DNA of 12,316 nucleotides from positions 60,202 to 72,517 of the forward strand of contig WVZH01000046.1 in NCBI GenBank assembly GCA_011772595.1. Reading direction: 5' to 3'. The DNA is from Anaerolineales bacterium (GTDB taxonomy: Bacteria; Chloroflexota; Anaerolineae; Anaerolineales; E44-bin32). A program made the translations under genes and the position numbers. Positions 1 through 7,505 of this stretch are shown piece by piece. Positions within the stretch are counted from its first letter, which is position 1; the number at the start of each line of letters is the position of its first letter. The notes beneath the pieces were generated by a model. The model was not told the DNA's origin and did not search any database. It saw only the letters and a list, made by a program, of their open reading frames with translations.

Positions 1-3
1 GAA

Positions 4-1176
4 ATGCCGAGAGAAGCAGTCATCGTTTCTGGAGCACGGACGGCAGTAGGACGAGCGAGGCGAGGGACGTTGCGAAACTACCGCGCCGAGGACATGGCCA
101 AGGCGGTCGTCGAGATTGCCTGGCAGAGAGCAGGTGACCTGGATAAGGCTATGGTCGACGATATCGTCATCGGTTGTGCTTTTCCGGAGGGTAGGCAAGG
201 GCTCAATATGGCGCGCCCTGTGGCACTTCACGCAGGCTTCCCGGATTCAGTCCCGGCGATGATGGTCAACCGGTTCTGCTCGTCCGGATTGCAGACCATC
301 GCGCAGTCTTGTGAGCGCATCATTGCCGGCGGCGCAGACATTATCATCGCCGGCGGCGTGGAGAGCATGAGCATGGTTCCGATGACTGGTCTCCGCCTCA
401 GCCCGCATCCCGGTATGATGGACTACATACCGGAGGTGTACATCGACATGGGCCTGACGGCGGAATATGTGGCGGAACAGTATGACGTCAGTAGGGAAGA
501 CATGGACGAGTTCGCCTACCATAGTCATATGAAAGCAGCAGGGGCTCAGGATGCAGACCGGTTCGTGGAGGAAATCGTACCGCTTGAAGTGACGACGTTG
601 ACATTGGAAGGGAAGGAAATAGTCACCTTCGACACAGACGAGCTCATCCGGCGCGACACGTCGATGGAAGCCTTGGCGAAACTGCGCCCTGCGTATACCC
701 CAGACGGTGCTATCACGGCCGGTAATTCGTGTCCGCTTTCGGATGGCGCGGCTGCCGTGGTGGTGATGAGTGGAGAGAAGGCACAGGAACTCGGCCTCAC
801 ACCATGGATGCGTTTTGTTGGTTATGCCGTGGCTGGCGTCCCACCGGAAATCATGGGTATCGGTCCGCTCAAGGCGGTGCCGAAAGTCTTGGAGCGTTAC
901 GATATGAAACTTGACGCTCTGGACTTGATCGAGCTCAATGAAGCGTACGCTTCGCAAAGCTTGGCTGTCATACGATCGTTGGAGCTCAATCCCGAGATTG
1001 TGAACGTAAACGGCGGTGCCATCGCCTTGGGTCACCCGCTGGGCGCGACGGGGGCAAAACTGACAGTTCAAATCATGCACGAGGCGAAAAGGCGCAAGTC
1101 GAAGCACGTGATGGTGACCATGTGCATCGGTGGTGGTATGGGTGCGGCCGGAATCTTTGAGAATCTGCTGAATTAA
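4..1176 (+). CDS. fadA: Acetyl-CoA C-acyltransferase (thiolase II family, FadA type)
   Basis: Cytosolic thiolase, expected to cleave 3-ketoacyl-CoA with CoA in the last step of fatty-acid beta-oxidation (or run the reverse condensation). The 390 residues match the full length of the family. The nucleophilic Cys is C92 in [12 protein letters not shown]. The catalytic His is H344 in [16 protein letters not shown], and the second Cys is C374 in [10 protein letters not shown]; the NEA triad is at 312-314. Overall wording ([20 protein letters not shown]-like, [14 protein letters not shown]) closely resembles Bacillus FadA, so fatty-acid thiolase is favoured over acetoacetyl-CoA thiolase, although chain length cannot be read from sequence. 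The ATG at 4 gives the usual [14 protein letters not shown] N-terminus; its ribosome binding site lies outside the window. An hydroxyacyl-CoA dehydrogenase partner may lie further upstream. An SCP2 protein follows 70 bp later. Confidence 0.95.
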   Translation: MPREAVIVSGARTAVGRARRGTLRNYRAEDMAKAVVEIAWQRAGDLDKAMVDDIVIGCAFPEGRQGLNMARPVALHAGFPDSVPAMMVNRFCSSGLQTIAQSCERIIAGGADIIIAGGVESMSMVPMTGLRLSPHPGMMDYIPEVYIDMGLTAEYVAEQYDVSREDMDEFAYHSHMKAAGAQDADRFVEEIVPLEVTTLTLEGKEIVTFDTDELIRRDTSMEALAKLRPAYTPDGAITAGNSCPLSDGAAAVVVMSGEKAQELGLTPWMRFVGYAVAGVPPEIMGIGPLKAVPKVLERYDMKLDALDLIELNEAYASQSLAVIRSLELNPEIVNVNGGAIALGHPLGATGAKLTVQIMHEAKRRKSKHVMVTMCIGGGMGAAGIFENLLN

Positions 1177-1246
1177 CTGGGTTTCTCGACAGCGAGTACA
1201 CTGCGGTAACCCTATTAATGCCGAGCGAAGTAGAGAGGAGTTCGAA

Positions 1247-1570
1247 ATGCCCCTAACCGTTGAGGACCTCATGGAGCGCATGCCCGCGGCTTTCATTCCG
1301 GAAAAAGCCGAAGGGGTCGATGCTGTGATCCAATTTCATTTGGGTGATGAAGGTGGTGATTGGGCGTGCACCATTCGTGATAAAACCTGCCAAGTTGAAC
1401 GAGGCGTCACAGAGGATCCCAATCTAAGTGTGACGGCGGAGGCTGCCGATTACATCGATATGATCACAGGTAGGTTAAACCCGATGACGGCCATCGCGAC
1501 GAAGAAAGTCGTGCTCAAGGGTGACTTAAACTTGGCAATGAAGTATATGAGCCTTTTCAAGATGTCGTAG
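1247..1570 (+). CDS. Small SCP2 sterol-carrier-domain protein
   Basis: A 107-residue stand-alone SCP2 (sterol carrier protein 2) domain, a small cytosolic fold with a hydrophobic tunnel that binds fatty acyl-CoA or other lipids. The family pattern is visible: an N-terminal MPAAFxPEKAxGxxxxxxFxLxGxxGGxW segment (residues 11-39), a central VTAEAADYIDMITGRLNPMTAIATKK (62-87) and the closing VLKGDLNLAMKYMSLF (89-104), equivalent to the usual GK-L-x-GD--lamkl-lF ending. The start is well supported by AGAGGAG at 1234-1240, six bases before the ATG. It follows the thiolase on the same strand after 70 bp, so it may act as an acyl-CoA carrier for beta-oxidation. That role is inferred from context; the ligand is unknown. 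The gene converges on the DUF2344 gene with only 21 bp between the stop codons. Confidence 0.87.
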   Translation: MPLTVEDLMERMPAAFIPEKAEGVDAVIQFHLGDEGGDWACTIRDKTCQVERGVTEDPNLSVTAEAADYIDMITGRLNPMTAIATKKVVLKGDLNLAMKYMSLFKMS

Positions 1571-1591
1571 TACGTTCTGAGATCCTTAGTG

Positions 1592-2239
1592 TCAGGGTGC
1601 AGCGAGGACAAGCTCTGTTCTATGGATTCTACTTTCAGTAGGTTGAATTCCTAGAGCCAGGAGCACTTCCTCCGGTCTTCCCGTCGCCGCTTCGCGTGCC
1701 GAGAGGGTCATGTGAAGAATGGGCGAGCCTCCTTCACTGATCTCCAAATTCAGTTCTTCTATGAGAGGTCGCAGATCGTAGGCTTTGCCATGCCGCGTGC
1801 GAGGTATCGAATCTGTTGACTGGAGCATTTCGATGTTGGAACGCAATTCAGCAACTTCAGTTTCAATGTGAAGTTGAACGACGTAGGCTGCAGAGAGCAT
1901 GCGTGTTTGTAAGGCGCGCTCCCTCGTCTCAATGGATTCGATGTGTTGAACATACAACCCTGGGGGAACTGCAACTCTCAACCTGGATAAAATCTCGTTT
2001 GTCGAAAGGGATTCTTCAAGCCATACGTCCATAATCTCGCCCTCACTGGTGTAGCCAAGCGGGAGTGCGCAGGCGAGATTGAGCCTTGGACGCGGGTTGT
2101 ATCCCTGGCTATAAGCAAGCGGAAGCCGTGCACGCCGAAAGGTGCGTTCCCACGTGCGGTGCAAGTCGAGGTGACTGGTGAAACGCATCACCTCTTTCTT
2201 CTCGAAAGTGAGTCGATATCGATAGCGGATCTGATTCAT
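1592..2239 (-). CDS. DUF2344 / TIGR03936 radical SAM-associated protein
   Basis: A 215-residue protein of the DUF2344 (TIGR03936) family. The signature is in the first 70 residues: FEKKEVMRFTSHLDLHRTWER (12-32), FRRARLPLAYSQGYNPRPRL (34-53) and LPLGYTSEGEIMDV (59-72). The family is found fused to, or directly behind, TIGR03960-type radical SAM proteins; its biochemical function is not established, though an RNA or ribosome link is often supposed. The reading frame is open back to 2371, but that would overlap the upstream gene. The ATG at 2239 is chosen because it begins at the usual family N-terminus, lies 7 bp after the upstream TAG and has AGGA overlapping that stop codon. Here the pair is split into two adjacent genes, almost certainly co-transcribed. 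Confidence 0.93.
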   Translation of the reverse strand: MNQIRYRYRLTFEKKEVMRFTSHLDLHRTWERTFRRARLPLAYSQGYNPRPRLNLACALPLGYTSEGEIMDVWLEESLSTNEILSRLRVAVPPGLYVQHIESIETRERALQTRMLSAAYVVQLHIETEVAELRSNIEMLQSTDSIPRTRHGKAYDLRPLIEELNLEISEGGSPILHMTLSAREAATGRPEEVLLALGIQPTESRIHRTELVLAAP

Positions 2240-2244
2240 CCGTA

Positions 2245-2248
2245 TCCT
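2245..2248 (-). promoter_or_regulatory. Shine-Dalgarno of the DUF2344 gene, overlapping the upstream stop
   Basis: On the minus strand AGGA lies five bases before the ATG at 2239 and shares bases with the TAG (2249-2247) of the radical SAM gene. This decides the start of the DUF2344 protein and suggests translational coupling between the two genes. Confidence 0.6.
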
Positions 2249-4169
2249 AAAGCGACGTGACGGGAACGACCTCACGGAGTGACTTGCGGCTGGGTGAACG
2301 CACTTCAGGACATTCCCATGCTTGTCCAGGGTTTGCCCGACGTAGATCCGCGAATTTCGGGAGAATTCCACAGGCGAAACATCGCTCGCGACAATCTACT
2401 CTCGTCCGTCCTTGCAGGCTCCAAAGGTAATCCTCGGTCAGGAACTGCTTCTTAACACCGGCATCAATATGATCCCAGGGCAATGTCTCGTCGATAGGTC
2501 TTTCGCGATGGGTATAAAACATGGGGTCTATATCGGCGTCCTCGAACGCTTGCATCCAAGCTTCGTACTTGAAGGACTCCTGCCAGGCGTCGAACTTGGC
2601 ACCGTTTCGCCACGCACGGAGGATCACTTCTCCGAGTCGCCGATCACCGCGCGAAAGCCAAGCTTCGAGCAAGGTTTCTTCGGGTTGATTCCAATTCAAT
2701 TTCAAGCCCGGCCCACGTAGTTGGCGTCTGAGAAGTGCTTGTTTGGCTTCGATCTGTTCTTGTGTTTCGCATGGAGCCCATTGAAAGGGCGTGTGTGGCT
2801 TGGGCACGAACGTGCTTACCCCTGCGTGGACTTTAGCACGCTTGCCGATGATCGCACGGCCTTGTTTGAGTACGGCCTTACAGAGATCGGCGATCGCTTG
2901 GACGTCGTCAAGTGTTTCGGAAGGATGACCGATCATGAAGTAGAGTTTGATCGTATGCCAGCCGCGTTGATAGATTTGGCGCGCAGTTTCTAGGAGTTGT
3001 TCAGTCTGAACGGGCTTGTTGATGATCTCGCGCATGCGCTCGGAGGCCGCTTCGGGGGCGAGTGTGAATCCCCGTCGACTAGAAGTGCCCATGAGTAATT
3101 CCATGAGCTCAACAGAAAAAGTCTCAATCCGTAAAGACGGAAGGGAGATGTTTAGATGATCGTCCCCAAATCGTTCGCGGACTGCACGAACGAGTTCGAG
3201 AATGTCATCATAGTCTGAGGAAGAAAGGGAGAGCAACCCGACTTCCTCGTAACCTGTTTGCGCGATAGAGGTTTCGATCGCGTCCAAGATCTCGTGAACG
3301 CTGCGTTCGCGCACGGGTCGTGTGATCATGCCGGCCTGACAGAATCGACAGCCGCGTGTGCAACCGCGCATGATCTCGATCGGGATGCGATTGTGGGTTA
3401 CATCGATGAAGGGAACGATAAAGTTCGTGATCGGCGGAGGGAGTCGGGGGACGATACGTTTGAGAAGCGGGAGCCGGGCTTCTTCGGCGAGCGGTTCGAC
3501 GTGAGAGATCGTTCCGTCGTCGAGATAATGCACTTGGTAGAGCGAAGGTACATAAACTCCCCAGATTTTGGCCAGTTCACGATGAAGTTCAAGGCGTGGT
3601 TTTCCACTTGATTTCCAAGTTTGATAACAACGCACGATCTCTAGGATGACGTCCTCACCTTCACCAATCACGAAGGCATCGATGAATTCCGCCATCGGCT
3701 CGGGATTGTGCGTGGCATGCCCTCCCGCGATGACCAATGGATCGTCGTATCGACGTTCATCCGTCCGCAGAGGTATTCCTGCAAGATCGAGCATATTGAT
3801 TGTGTTCGTATAGAGTGTTTCGTAGGGTAAGGAGAAGCCTAAAATGTCGAATTCGTTGAGCGGATGTTTGGTTTCGAGCGAGTGAAGCGGAATGCTTGCC
3901 TCCCGCATGGCCTTCTCCATGTCCGTCCATGGGGCGTAAACTCGCTCAGCGAGGACGTCCGGCTGTCGGTTGAGGATGTCGTATAGAATTGCTAGCCCCA
4001 GATTAGACATGCCCAAGTCGTAGATGTCTGGGAAGGCTAAAGCCACACGTACAGGCGTCGTCGACCAATCTTTAACAACCTGATTCAGCTCACCGCCAGT
4101 GTAACGACCGGGTTTCTGAACACCCGGAAGTAGGCGATCAAGTGCGCGCTCAACTTCGGAGGACTTCAT
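2247..4169 (-). CDS. B12-binding-like radical SAM protein, TIGR03960 type
   Basis: A 640-residue radical SAM protein (numbering below counts one extra residue from the TTG alternative start). An N-terminal region of about 40-180 resembles the cobalamin-binding-like domain of methylthiotransferase-type enzymes (ALAFPDIYDLGMSNLGL, VIAGGHATHNPEP, FVIGEGED). The 4Fe-4S/SAM motif is C271-x3-C275-x2-C278 in MRGCTRGCRFCQAG. The barrel continues through LSLSSSDYDDI and LRIETFS to TLAPEAASERMREIINK (370-386) and FVPKPHTPFQW (455-465). A second cysteine cluster, C594-x3-C598-x2-C601, is at the C-terminus. The family is widespread and its substrate is unknown. ATG at 4169 and TTG at 4172 are both possible: AGGA at 4184-4181 is 11 and 8 bases away respectively. 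The gene is followed 7 bp later by its DUF2344 partner. Confidence 0.95.
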   Translation of the reverse strand: MKSSEVERALDRLLPGVQKPGRYTGGELNQVVKDWSTTPVRVALAFPDIYDLGMSNLGLAILYDILNRQPDVLAERVYAPWTDMEKAMREASIPLHSLETKHPLNEFDILGFSLPYETLYTNTINMLDLAGIPLRTDERRYDDPLVIAGGHATHNPEPMAEFIDAFVIGEGEDVILEIVRCYQTWKSSGKPRLELHRELAKIWGVYVPSLYQVHYLDDGTISHVEPLAEEARLPLLKRIVPRLPPPITNFIVPFIDVTHNRIPIEIMRGCTRGCRFCQAGMITRPVRERSVHEILDAIETSIAQTGYEEVGLLSLSSSDYDDILELVRAVRERFGDDHLNISLPSLRIETFSVELMELLMGTSSRRGFTLAPEAASERMREIINKPVQTEQLLETARQIYQRGWHTIKLYFMIGHPSETLDDVQAIADLCKAVLKQGRAIIGKRAKVHAGVSTFVPKPHTPFQWAPCETQEQIEAKQALLRRQLRGPGLKLNWNQPEETLLEAWLSRGDRRLGEVILRAWRNGAKFDAWQESFKYEAWMQAFEDADIDPMFYTHRERPIDETLPWDHIDAGVKKQFLTEDYLWSLQGRTRVDCRERCFACGILPKFADLRRANPGQAWECPEVRSPSRKSLREVVPVTSL

Positions 4170-4217
4170 CAATTATTCGATCCTGCACAAAGAATTTGGA
4201 CGAACATGGTTTGATTT

Positions 4218-4226
4218 ATTATAGCA
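4218..4226 (-). promoter_or_regulatory. Extended -10 promoter for the radical SAM gene
   Basis: The minus strand reads TGC-TATAAT here, a perfect -10 hexamer with the TGn extension. No good -35 is present at the right spacing (GAATTC at 17 bp), which is acceptable for an extended -10 promoter. The predicted transcript start near 4211 would give a leader of about 40 nt carrying AGGA at 4184-4181. Confidence 0.6.
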
Positions 4227-4337
4227 TGGGGACCGGGAACGAATTCTTGTTTGTAGGAGCGAAGCATTCCGCCGAAAGAATCATTGTGATCATATGACCT
4301 CGCCAGGAATGCATCGCCTCTACCATAGATGTTTCTG

Positions 4338-4367
4338 TTGACGGTAAAAATACGCGCATGGTAGAAT
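4338..4367 (+). promoter_or_regulatory. Sigma70-type promoter of tRNA-Glu
   Basis: TTGACG (4338-4343) and TAGAAT (4362-4367) are separated by 18 bp. Each differs from consensus at one position. The predicted start near 4374 is only a few bases before the mature tRNA at 4378, giving a very short 5' leader. Confidence 0.75.
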
Positions 4368-4377
4368 CAACGCCGCT

Positions 4378-4450
4378 GCCCCCATCGTCTAGTGGACCAG
4401 GACGCGGCCCTCTCAAGGCCGAAACCGGGGTTCGAACCCCCGTGGGGGCA
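4378..4450 (+). tRNA. tRNA-Glu (anticodon CTC)
   Basis: A complete 73-nt cloverleaf. The acceptor stem is GCCCCCA (4378-4384) with TGGGGGC (4443-4449) and discriminator A4450. The anticodon stem is CGGCC/GGCCG (4405-4409, 4417-4421) with loop CTCTCAA, so the anticodon is CTC (4412-4414), reading GAG. The T arm is CGGGG-TTCGAAC-CCCCG (4426-4442). The variable region is 4 nt, normal for a class I tRNA. CCA is not encoded (the next bases are CAA), so it must be added after transcription. The sequence strongly resembles other bacterial tRNA-Glu genes starting GCCCCCATCGTCTAG. Confidence 0.97.
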
Positions 4451-4461
4451 CAATATAGCGC

Positions 4462-4495
4462 AAAGCTCCTGCTTATCAAAGGGGCTTTATGTTTT
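4462..4495 (+). terminator. Possible rho-independent terminator after tRNA-Glu
   Basis: AAAGCTCC (4462-4469) pairs with GGGGCTTT (4481-4488), eight pairs including one G-U, with an 11-nt loop, followed by ATGTTTT. The T tract is short. An alternative perfect 7-bp hairpin, GGCTTTA (4483-4489) with TAAAGCC (4495-4501), uses the same 3' arm, so the two folds exclude each other. Confidence 0.45.
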
Positions 4496-4501
4496 AAAGC
4501 C

Positions 4502-4632
4502 ATACCCAACATGGGTATCCAAACAAAGCATGGGTGTTTCTGTACCCGGGCGGTTTTTACGTTTTGGCATGGGCCTATCTGATAAAATGGGTCCTGTTTC
4601 ACGAAATCGTGGATCGGGTATGCAAACAAAGC
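4502..4632 (+). repeat. Leader of the propeller lipoprotein gene with a 17-bp direct repeat
   Basis: GGGTATCCAAACAAAGC at 4513-4529 recurs at 4616-4632 with one mismatch (C to G), 103 bp apart. The first copy begins inside a perfect small hairpin, ATACCC-AACAT-GGGTAT (4502-4518). Between the copies lie several ATGGG words, a GGCGGTTTTT tract and the interrupted palindrome CACGA-AA-TCGTG (4600-4611). No convincing promoter was found for the downstream lipoprotein. The repeats could be operator sites or remnants of a duplication; function is unknown. Confidence 0.5.
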
Positions 4633-4667
4633 GCGTGTGCAACCTCAACCCTTTTTCAGGAGTTAAC

Positions 4668-5786
4668 ATGAAGCAAACAGCTATCCTCGTTTTATGTCTC
4701 GTAGCGGCCGTCACTGCGTGCAGTCGGAATCCTGATGTCACACCAGATGCGCCTCTGGCACCAACCCACACGCCGGGTGAGCCGGAGTTCATGGAGACAC
4801 CGACACCCACAACGAGCCGCCCATCCGATCCTTTGGCTGGATTGGTCTACAGCACACTTGAAGGTCTCTGGATAATAGATTACGAAGGTCAAGCGCAGTT
4901 TTTGTTGGATCAACCGGATGGCGTCCTTTCTCCGGATGGCTCTCAAGTGGTCTATGAATCTGATTATTGTCCTGATTCGGATCTCTGGATCTATGATGTG
5001 CAAACGGGCGAACACCGAAATCTAACCAACACTCCCGAGCGCTCGGAGCACATGCCGCAATGGTGGTCAGCCCGAGATAGCGTGATCGTCTTTTTATCTA
5101 CACGTGTAGGTGGTGAGTGCTTTGGTTACGGATATCCCGGGACCGTAAACCTCAATGGTAGTGAATATCGAATACTAGATGAGAGCAAAGGCGGACCCTT
5201 TGCGCTCTCGCCGGACGGAGAGACGATCGCCTTCGGTTGCTGCGACGGACCGGGAGTGCTCTATCATTGGTCTGAAGGGGCAAAGATCTTTGACCCGCTA
5301 GATTACGGCGCTAACATTCCGAAATTGTTCAAGCCAGTATGGTCGCCGGACGGTCGTCAACTTGCCTGGGACGTTGGAGGAGAGATGTTCCCTGATCAAG
5401 GCTGGCAGGTAAGTATCGCAGTCTTCGATCTAGAGGCCCGCGAGGTTCGGTACTTGCACACCTACACTCCAATTGGAGGGAGCGAAAAGATCTCCCAGCT
5501 TGCATGGAGTCCAGATGGAAATTGGCTGGCCTATGTCACCCAAGCAGAAGTCCAAGAAGCTGGAAGGAATCTGACCTTGTGGGTCGTTCGAGCGGATGGG
5601 TTGGAGGAGCATTATCTAGGTTTCGGATCTGGACCTGTTTGGAGCCCGGATGGGCAGACGTTGGCGTTTACTCGAGTAGCGGATACCACGCCGCCGGAGT
5701 ATTCGATCTGGCTAGCCCACTCGGATGATTGGGAATCACCCCAACAGCTTTTTGCTGGAACTGTTGAAGGCTGGATCGAGAAATAG
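4668..5786 (+). CDS. Lipoprotein with TolB-like (WD40/PD40) beta-propeller
   Basis: A 372-residue predicted surface or periplasm-side lipoprotein. The signal peptide MKQTAILVLCLVAAVTAC has a lipobox VTAC with C18 as the lipidated residue. A Pro/Thr-rich linker (about 22-52) leads to a beta-propeller made of PD40-type blades: SPDG at residues 88, 181, 226, 281 and 326, plus a degenerate blade at MPQWWSARDSVIVFLS (129-144), suggesting six blades. Such propellers usually bind proteins or ligands; no catalytic motif is visible. The frame is open from 4392, but that would run through the tRNA gene. The ATG at 4668 is preceded by AGGAG (4658-4662) with 5-nt spacing and starts exactly at the signal peptide. 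Its partner is unknown. It is followed by a second PT-linker lipoprotein, whose linker also ends in a DPxAGL motif. Confidence 0.9.
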   Translation: MKQTAILVLCLVAAVTACSRNPDVTPDAPLAPTHTPGEPEFMETPTPTTSRPSDPLAGLVYSTLEGLWIIDYEGQAQFLLDQPDGVLSPDGSQVVYESDYCPDSDLWIYDVQTGEHRNLTNTPERSEHMPQWWSARDSVIVFLSTRVGGECFGYGYPGTVNLNGSEYRILDESKGGPFALSPDGETIAFGCCDGPGVLYHWSEGAKIFDPLDYGANIPKLFKPVWSPDGRQLAWDVGGEMFPDQGWQVSIAVFDLEAREVRYLHTYTPIGGSEKISQLAWSPDGNWLAYVTQAEVQEAGRNLTLWVVRADGLEEHYLGFGSGPVWSPDGQTLAFTRVADTTPPEYSIWLAHSDDWESPQQLFAGTVEGWIEK

Positions 5787-6138
5787 ACGTAGCGCAATCT
5801 TCTCTGTGGCATTGGGGAATTGGGTTAGGGGGATCTAGCGCAGAGAATGATCTCATATTGTACCGGGCAGGCCCGAGGCCTGCCCGGTCTCCGCGTCAGC
5901 AAATGTCACTCCTGGAGTCAGCCATGCTCATCGAATTCGGTTTGGATGTCGGCGTGGGGGCGGGAGGGGGCTACAGGATGCTCACAACAGCGCAATTCCG
6001 TTTGGGCACGCTTCAGAGGAGCACATGCACTGCTCCCAGCGTGTTATCGTGGGAAAGCGATATGGTTTAAAATACGGGGGACGATCTGAACAACAAAGGG
6101 GATGATTGATCATGTCGTTCTTTAGGAATGAGGAGGAG
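5787..6138. other. 352-bp spacer without a credible gene
   Basis: This region lies between the two lipoprotein genes. It holds a perfect 12-bp hairpin (5862-5888), an inverted pair TCTCTG/CAGAGA (5801-5806, 5841-5846), a small hairpin GGAGCA/TGCTCC (6018-6036) and G-rich tracts at 5813-5833 and 5956-5970. A possible -10 TAAAAT lies at 6068-6073, but no good -35 accompanies it. Short open frames here lack ribosome binding sites and recognisable protein character, so no coding region is called. Confidence 0.6.
5862..5888. repeat. Perfect 12-bp GC-rich hairpin
   Basis: ACCGGGCAGGCC (5862-5873) and GGCCTGCCCGGT (5877-5888) are exact inverse complements around the triloop CGA. There is no T tract on either side, so it does not look like a classical intrinsic terminator. 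It could still stop transcription, protect the 3' end of the upstream lipoprotein mRNA, or belong to a dispersed REP-like family. Confidence 0.7.
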
Positions 6139-7446
6139 ATGACCGCCAACATCGAGAGGAAGATACTCATAATCATCTTACTGATAGGTGCACTACTTCT
6201 GTCGTGCACCGTGAGCGATGTGATTGGCGGTGGACCAAGCTCGACACCAACAGGCGTCGAGGTGGCGGAAGGGAGTAGCGCCATCGCAGGCAGAGTTTGG
6301 CACGATCTGTGTGCCGCACCTGAGGAGGACCAGCCTGTTCCGGAAGTGGTCCCCTCTGGCTGCATCGAATACCAGGCGCCGGAAGGATGGCGAGCCAATG
6401 GCGTCCTGGAGGGTGATGAGCCCGGGATCTCAGGCGTGGAGGTATTCTTGGGTGAGGGTTCCTGCCCGGCTGTTCGTTTCCGAACTTCCACAACGGGTGC
6501 GGATGGATTCTACTTCTTTGCTGGCTTACCTGCGGGTACCTACTGCGTGAGTGTTGATCCCTCGTCGGGATCTAATGCTACACTTCTGCTTCCGGGAAAC
6601 TGGACCTACCCGATCCTGGCAGAGACATCTGGAATCGCATCCACCGTGGTTACGTTGGGGGATAACGACGTTCGCTCGGACGTCTATTTTGCCTGGGATT
6701 ATCTCTTCCTGCCTCCATATCAACCTCCCGCGGAGCCCGAACTAACGCAGCTACCCGCCCCGACGGAAACGCCCTCTATTGAACCGACGAGCACACAGGA
6801 AATCACACCGAGCCCTGAATTTACCCCAACCTCAACATATACTCCTACTGCCACACTTCCGCCCGGGGATCCTAGAGCGGGTTTGGGTGCACCAGCGTTT
6901 CGGGATCGTTTTGAGGACGGTAGCAATTGGCCGCTCTACGAGGATGAACATTCTCGTTTTGAAATCGAGGAAAACAAGCTGGTCATGACGGCATTCAACC
7001 CCGATTTTTGGAATGGATGGATGCTGACCTGGCCGGTGATCGCAGATTTTTACCTCGAGGTCAAAGGGACGATAGGCGCCTGTAGTGGCCGCGATGCCTA
7101 CGGGGTGATGGTCCGTGCAAAGGAGACAGAATTTGGTCACGCTGGTTACCTCTTCGGCATCTCATGCGATGGGCGCTACTCCCTGCGTATCTGGGATGGG
7201 GAACGCTATACAAAACTGAAGGATTGGACAGCCAACGAGAATATCATTAAGGGCTCAGAGCAAACCCATCGCATCGGATTTTTAGCTGATGGAAGCACGC
7301 TCAAGCTATATGTAAACGGTAAGCTGGTTACACAGCTTACAAACCCGGATTACATCATTGGACTGTTTGGGGTGTTTATTGGCGCGGCCGAGACAGCGAA
7401 TCTTACGGTTCACCTGGAAGAAGTGGCCTATTGGAACCTGCCATGA
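6139..7446 (+). CDS. Lipoprotein: SdrD_B-like domain, PT linker, LamG/DUF1080-like domain
   Basis: A 435-residue predicted lipoprotein. From the ATG at 6139 the signal peptide has a basic n-region (MTANIERK), a hydrophobic core and lipobox LLSC with C23 lipidated. Residues about 47-188 resemble a Cna-B/SdrD_B-type beta-sandwich: IAGRVWHDLC, then EGDEPGISGVEVFL, then TTGADGFYFFAGLPAGTYCVSVD. Residues 195-242 are a Pro/Thr/Ser-rich spacer. Residues 252-433 look like a concanavalin/LamG or DUF1080-type jelly roll (FRDRFEDGSNWPLYED, YGVMVRAKE, LKLYVNGKLVTQL), likely for carbohydrate or surface binding. No catalytic residues are claimed. The frame extends to ATG 6112 or TTG 6106, but that adds an acidic stretch before the signal peptide, whereas AGGAGGAG (6131-6138) directly precedes 6139. 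An assignment to 6112 cannot be excluded. Confidence 0.88.
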   Translation: MTANIERKILIIILLIGALLLSCTVSDVIGGGPSSTPTGVEVAEGSSAIAGRVWHDLCAAPEEDQPVPEVVPSGCIEYQAPEGWRANGVLEGDEPGISGVEVFLGEGSCPAVRFRTSTTGADGFYFFAGLPAGTYCVSVDPSSGSNATLLLPGNWTYPILAETSGIASTVVTLGDNDVRSDVYFAWDYLFLPPYQPPAEPELTQLPAPTETPSIEPTSTQEITPSPEFTPTSTYTPTATLPPGDPRAGLGAPAFRDRFEDGSNWPLYEDEHSRFEIEENKLVMTAFNPDFWNGWMLTWPVIADFYLEVKGTIGACSGRDAYGVMVRAKETEFGHAGYLFGISCDGRYSLRIWDGERYTKLKDWTANENIIKGSEQTHRIGFLADGSTLKLYVNGKLVTQLTNPDYIIGLFGVFIGAAETANLTVHLEEVAYWNLP

Positions 7447-7505
7447 GTCGGATGAGTGTGGGTGGAATCTGAGACGCTTGCCAGTAAAATCAGACGGAGC
7501 CATCG

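Noticed and set aside
247..1296. 349-codon open frame on the minus strand opposite the thiolase
   Set aside because: His/Arg-rich composition typical of the antisense of a GC-biased gene; the plus-strand thiolase has all catalytic motifs.
4378..4450. tRNA-Glu as a phage or island attachment site
   Set aside because: I searched by eye for a second copy of the tRNA 3' end in the window and found none, and there is no integrase.
4392..4667. Upstream extension of the propeller lipoprotein frame
   Set aside because: It would translate through the tRNA-Glu gene and bury the signal peptide; ATG 4668 has a proper ribosome binding site and lipobox.
5813..5970. G-quadruplex motifs (GGGG-GGG-GGGGG at 5813-5833; GGGGGCGGGAGGGGG at 5956-5970)
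   Set aside because: Each has only three runs of three or more G, so neither meets the usual four-run definition.
5924..6070. Short plus-strand ORF beginning MLIEFGLDVG
   Set aside because: No ribosome binding site, low-complexity Gly run from the G-rich tract, and no recognisable family; probably chance.
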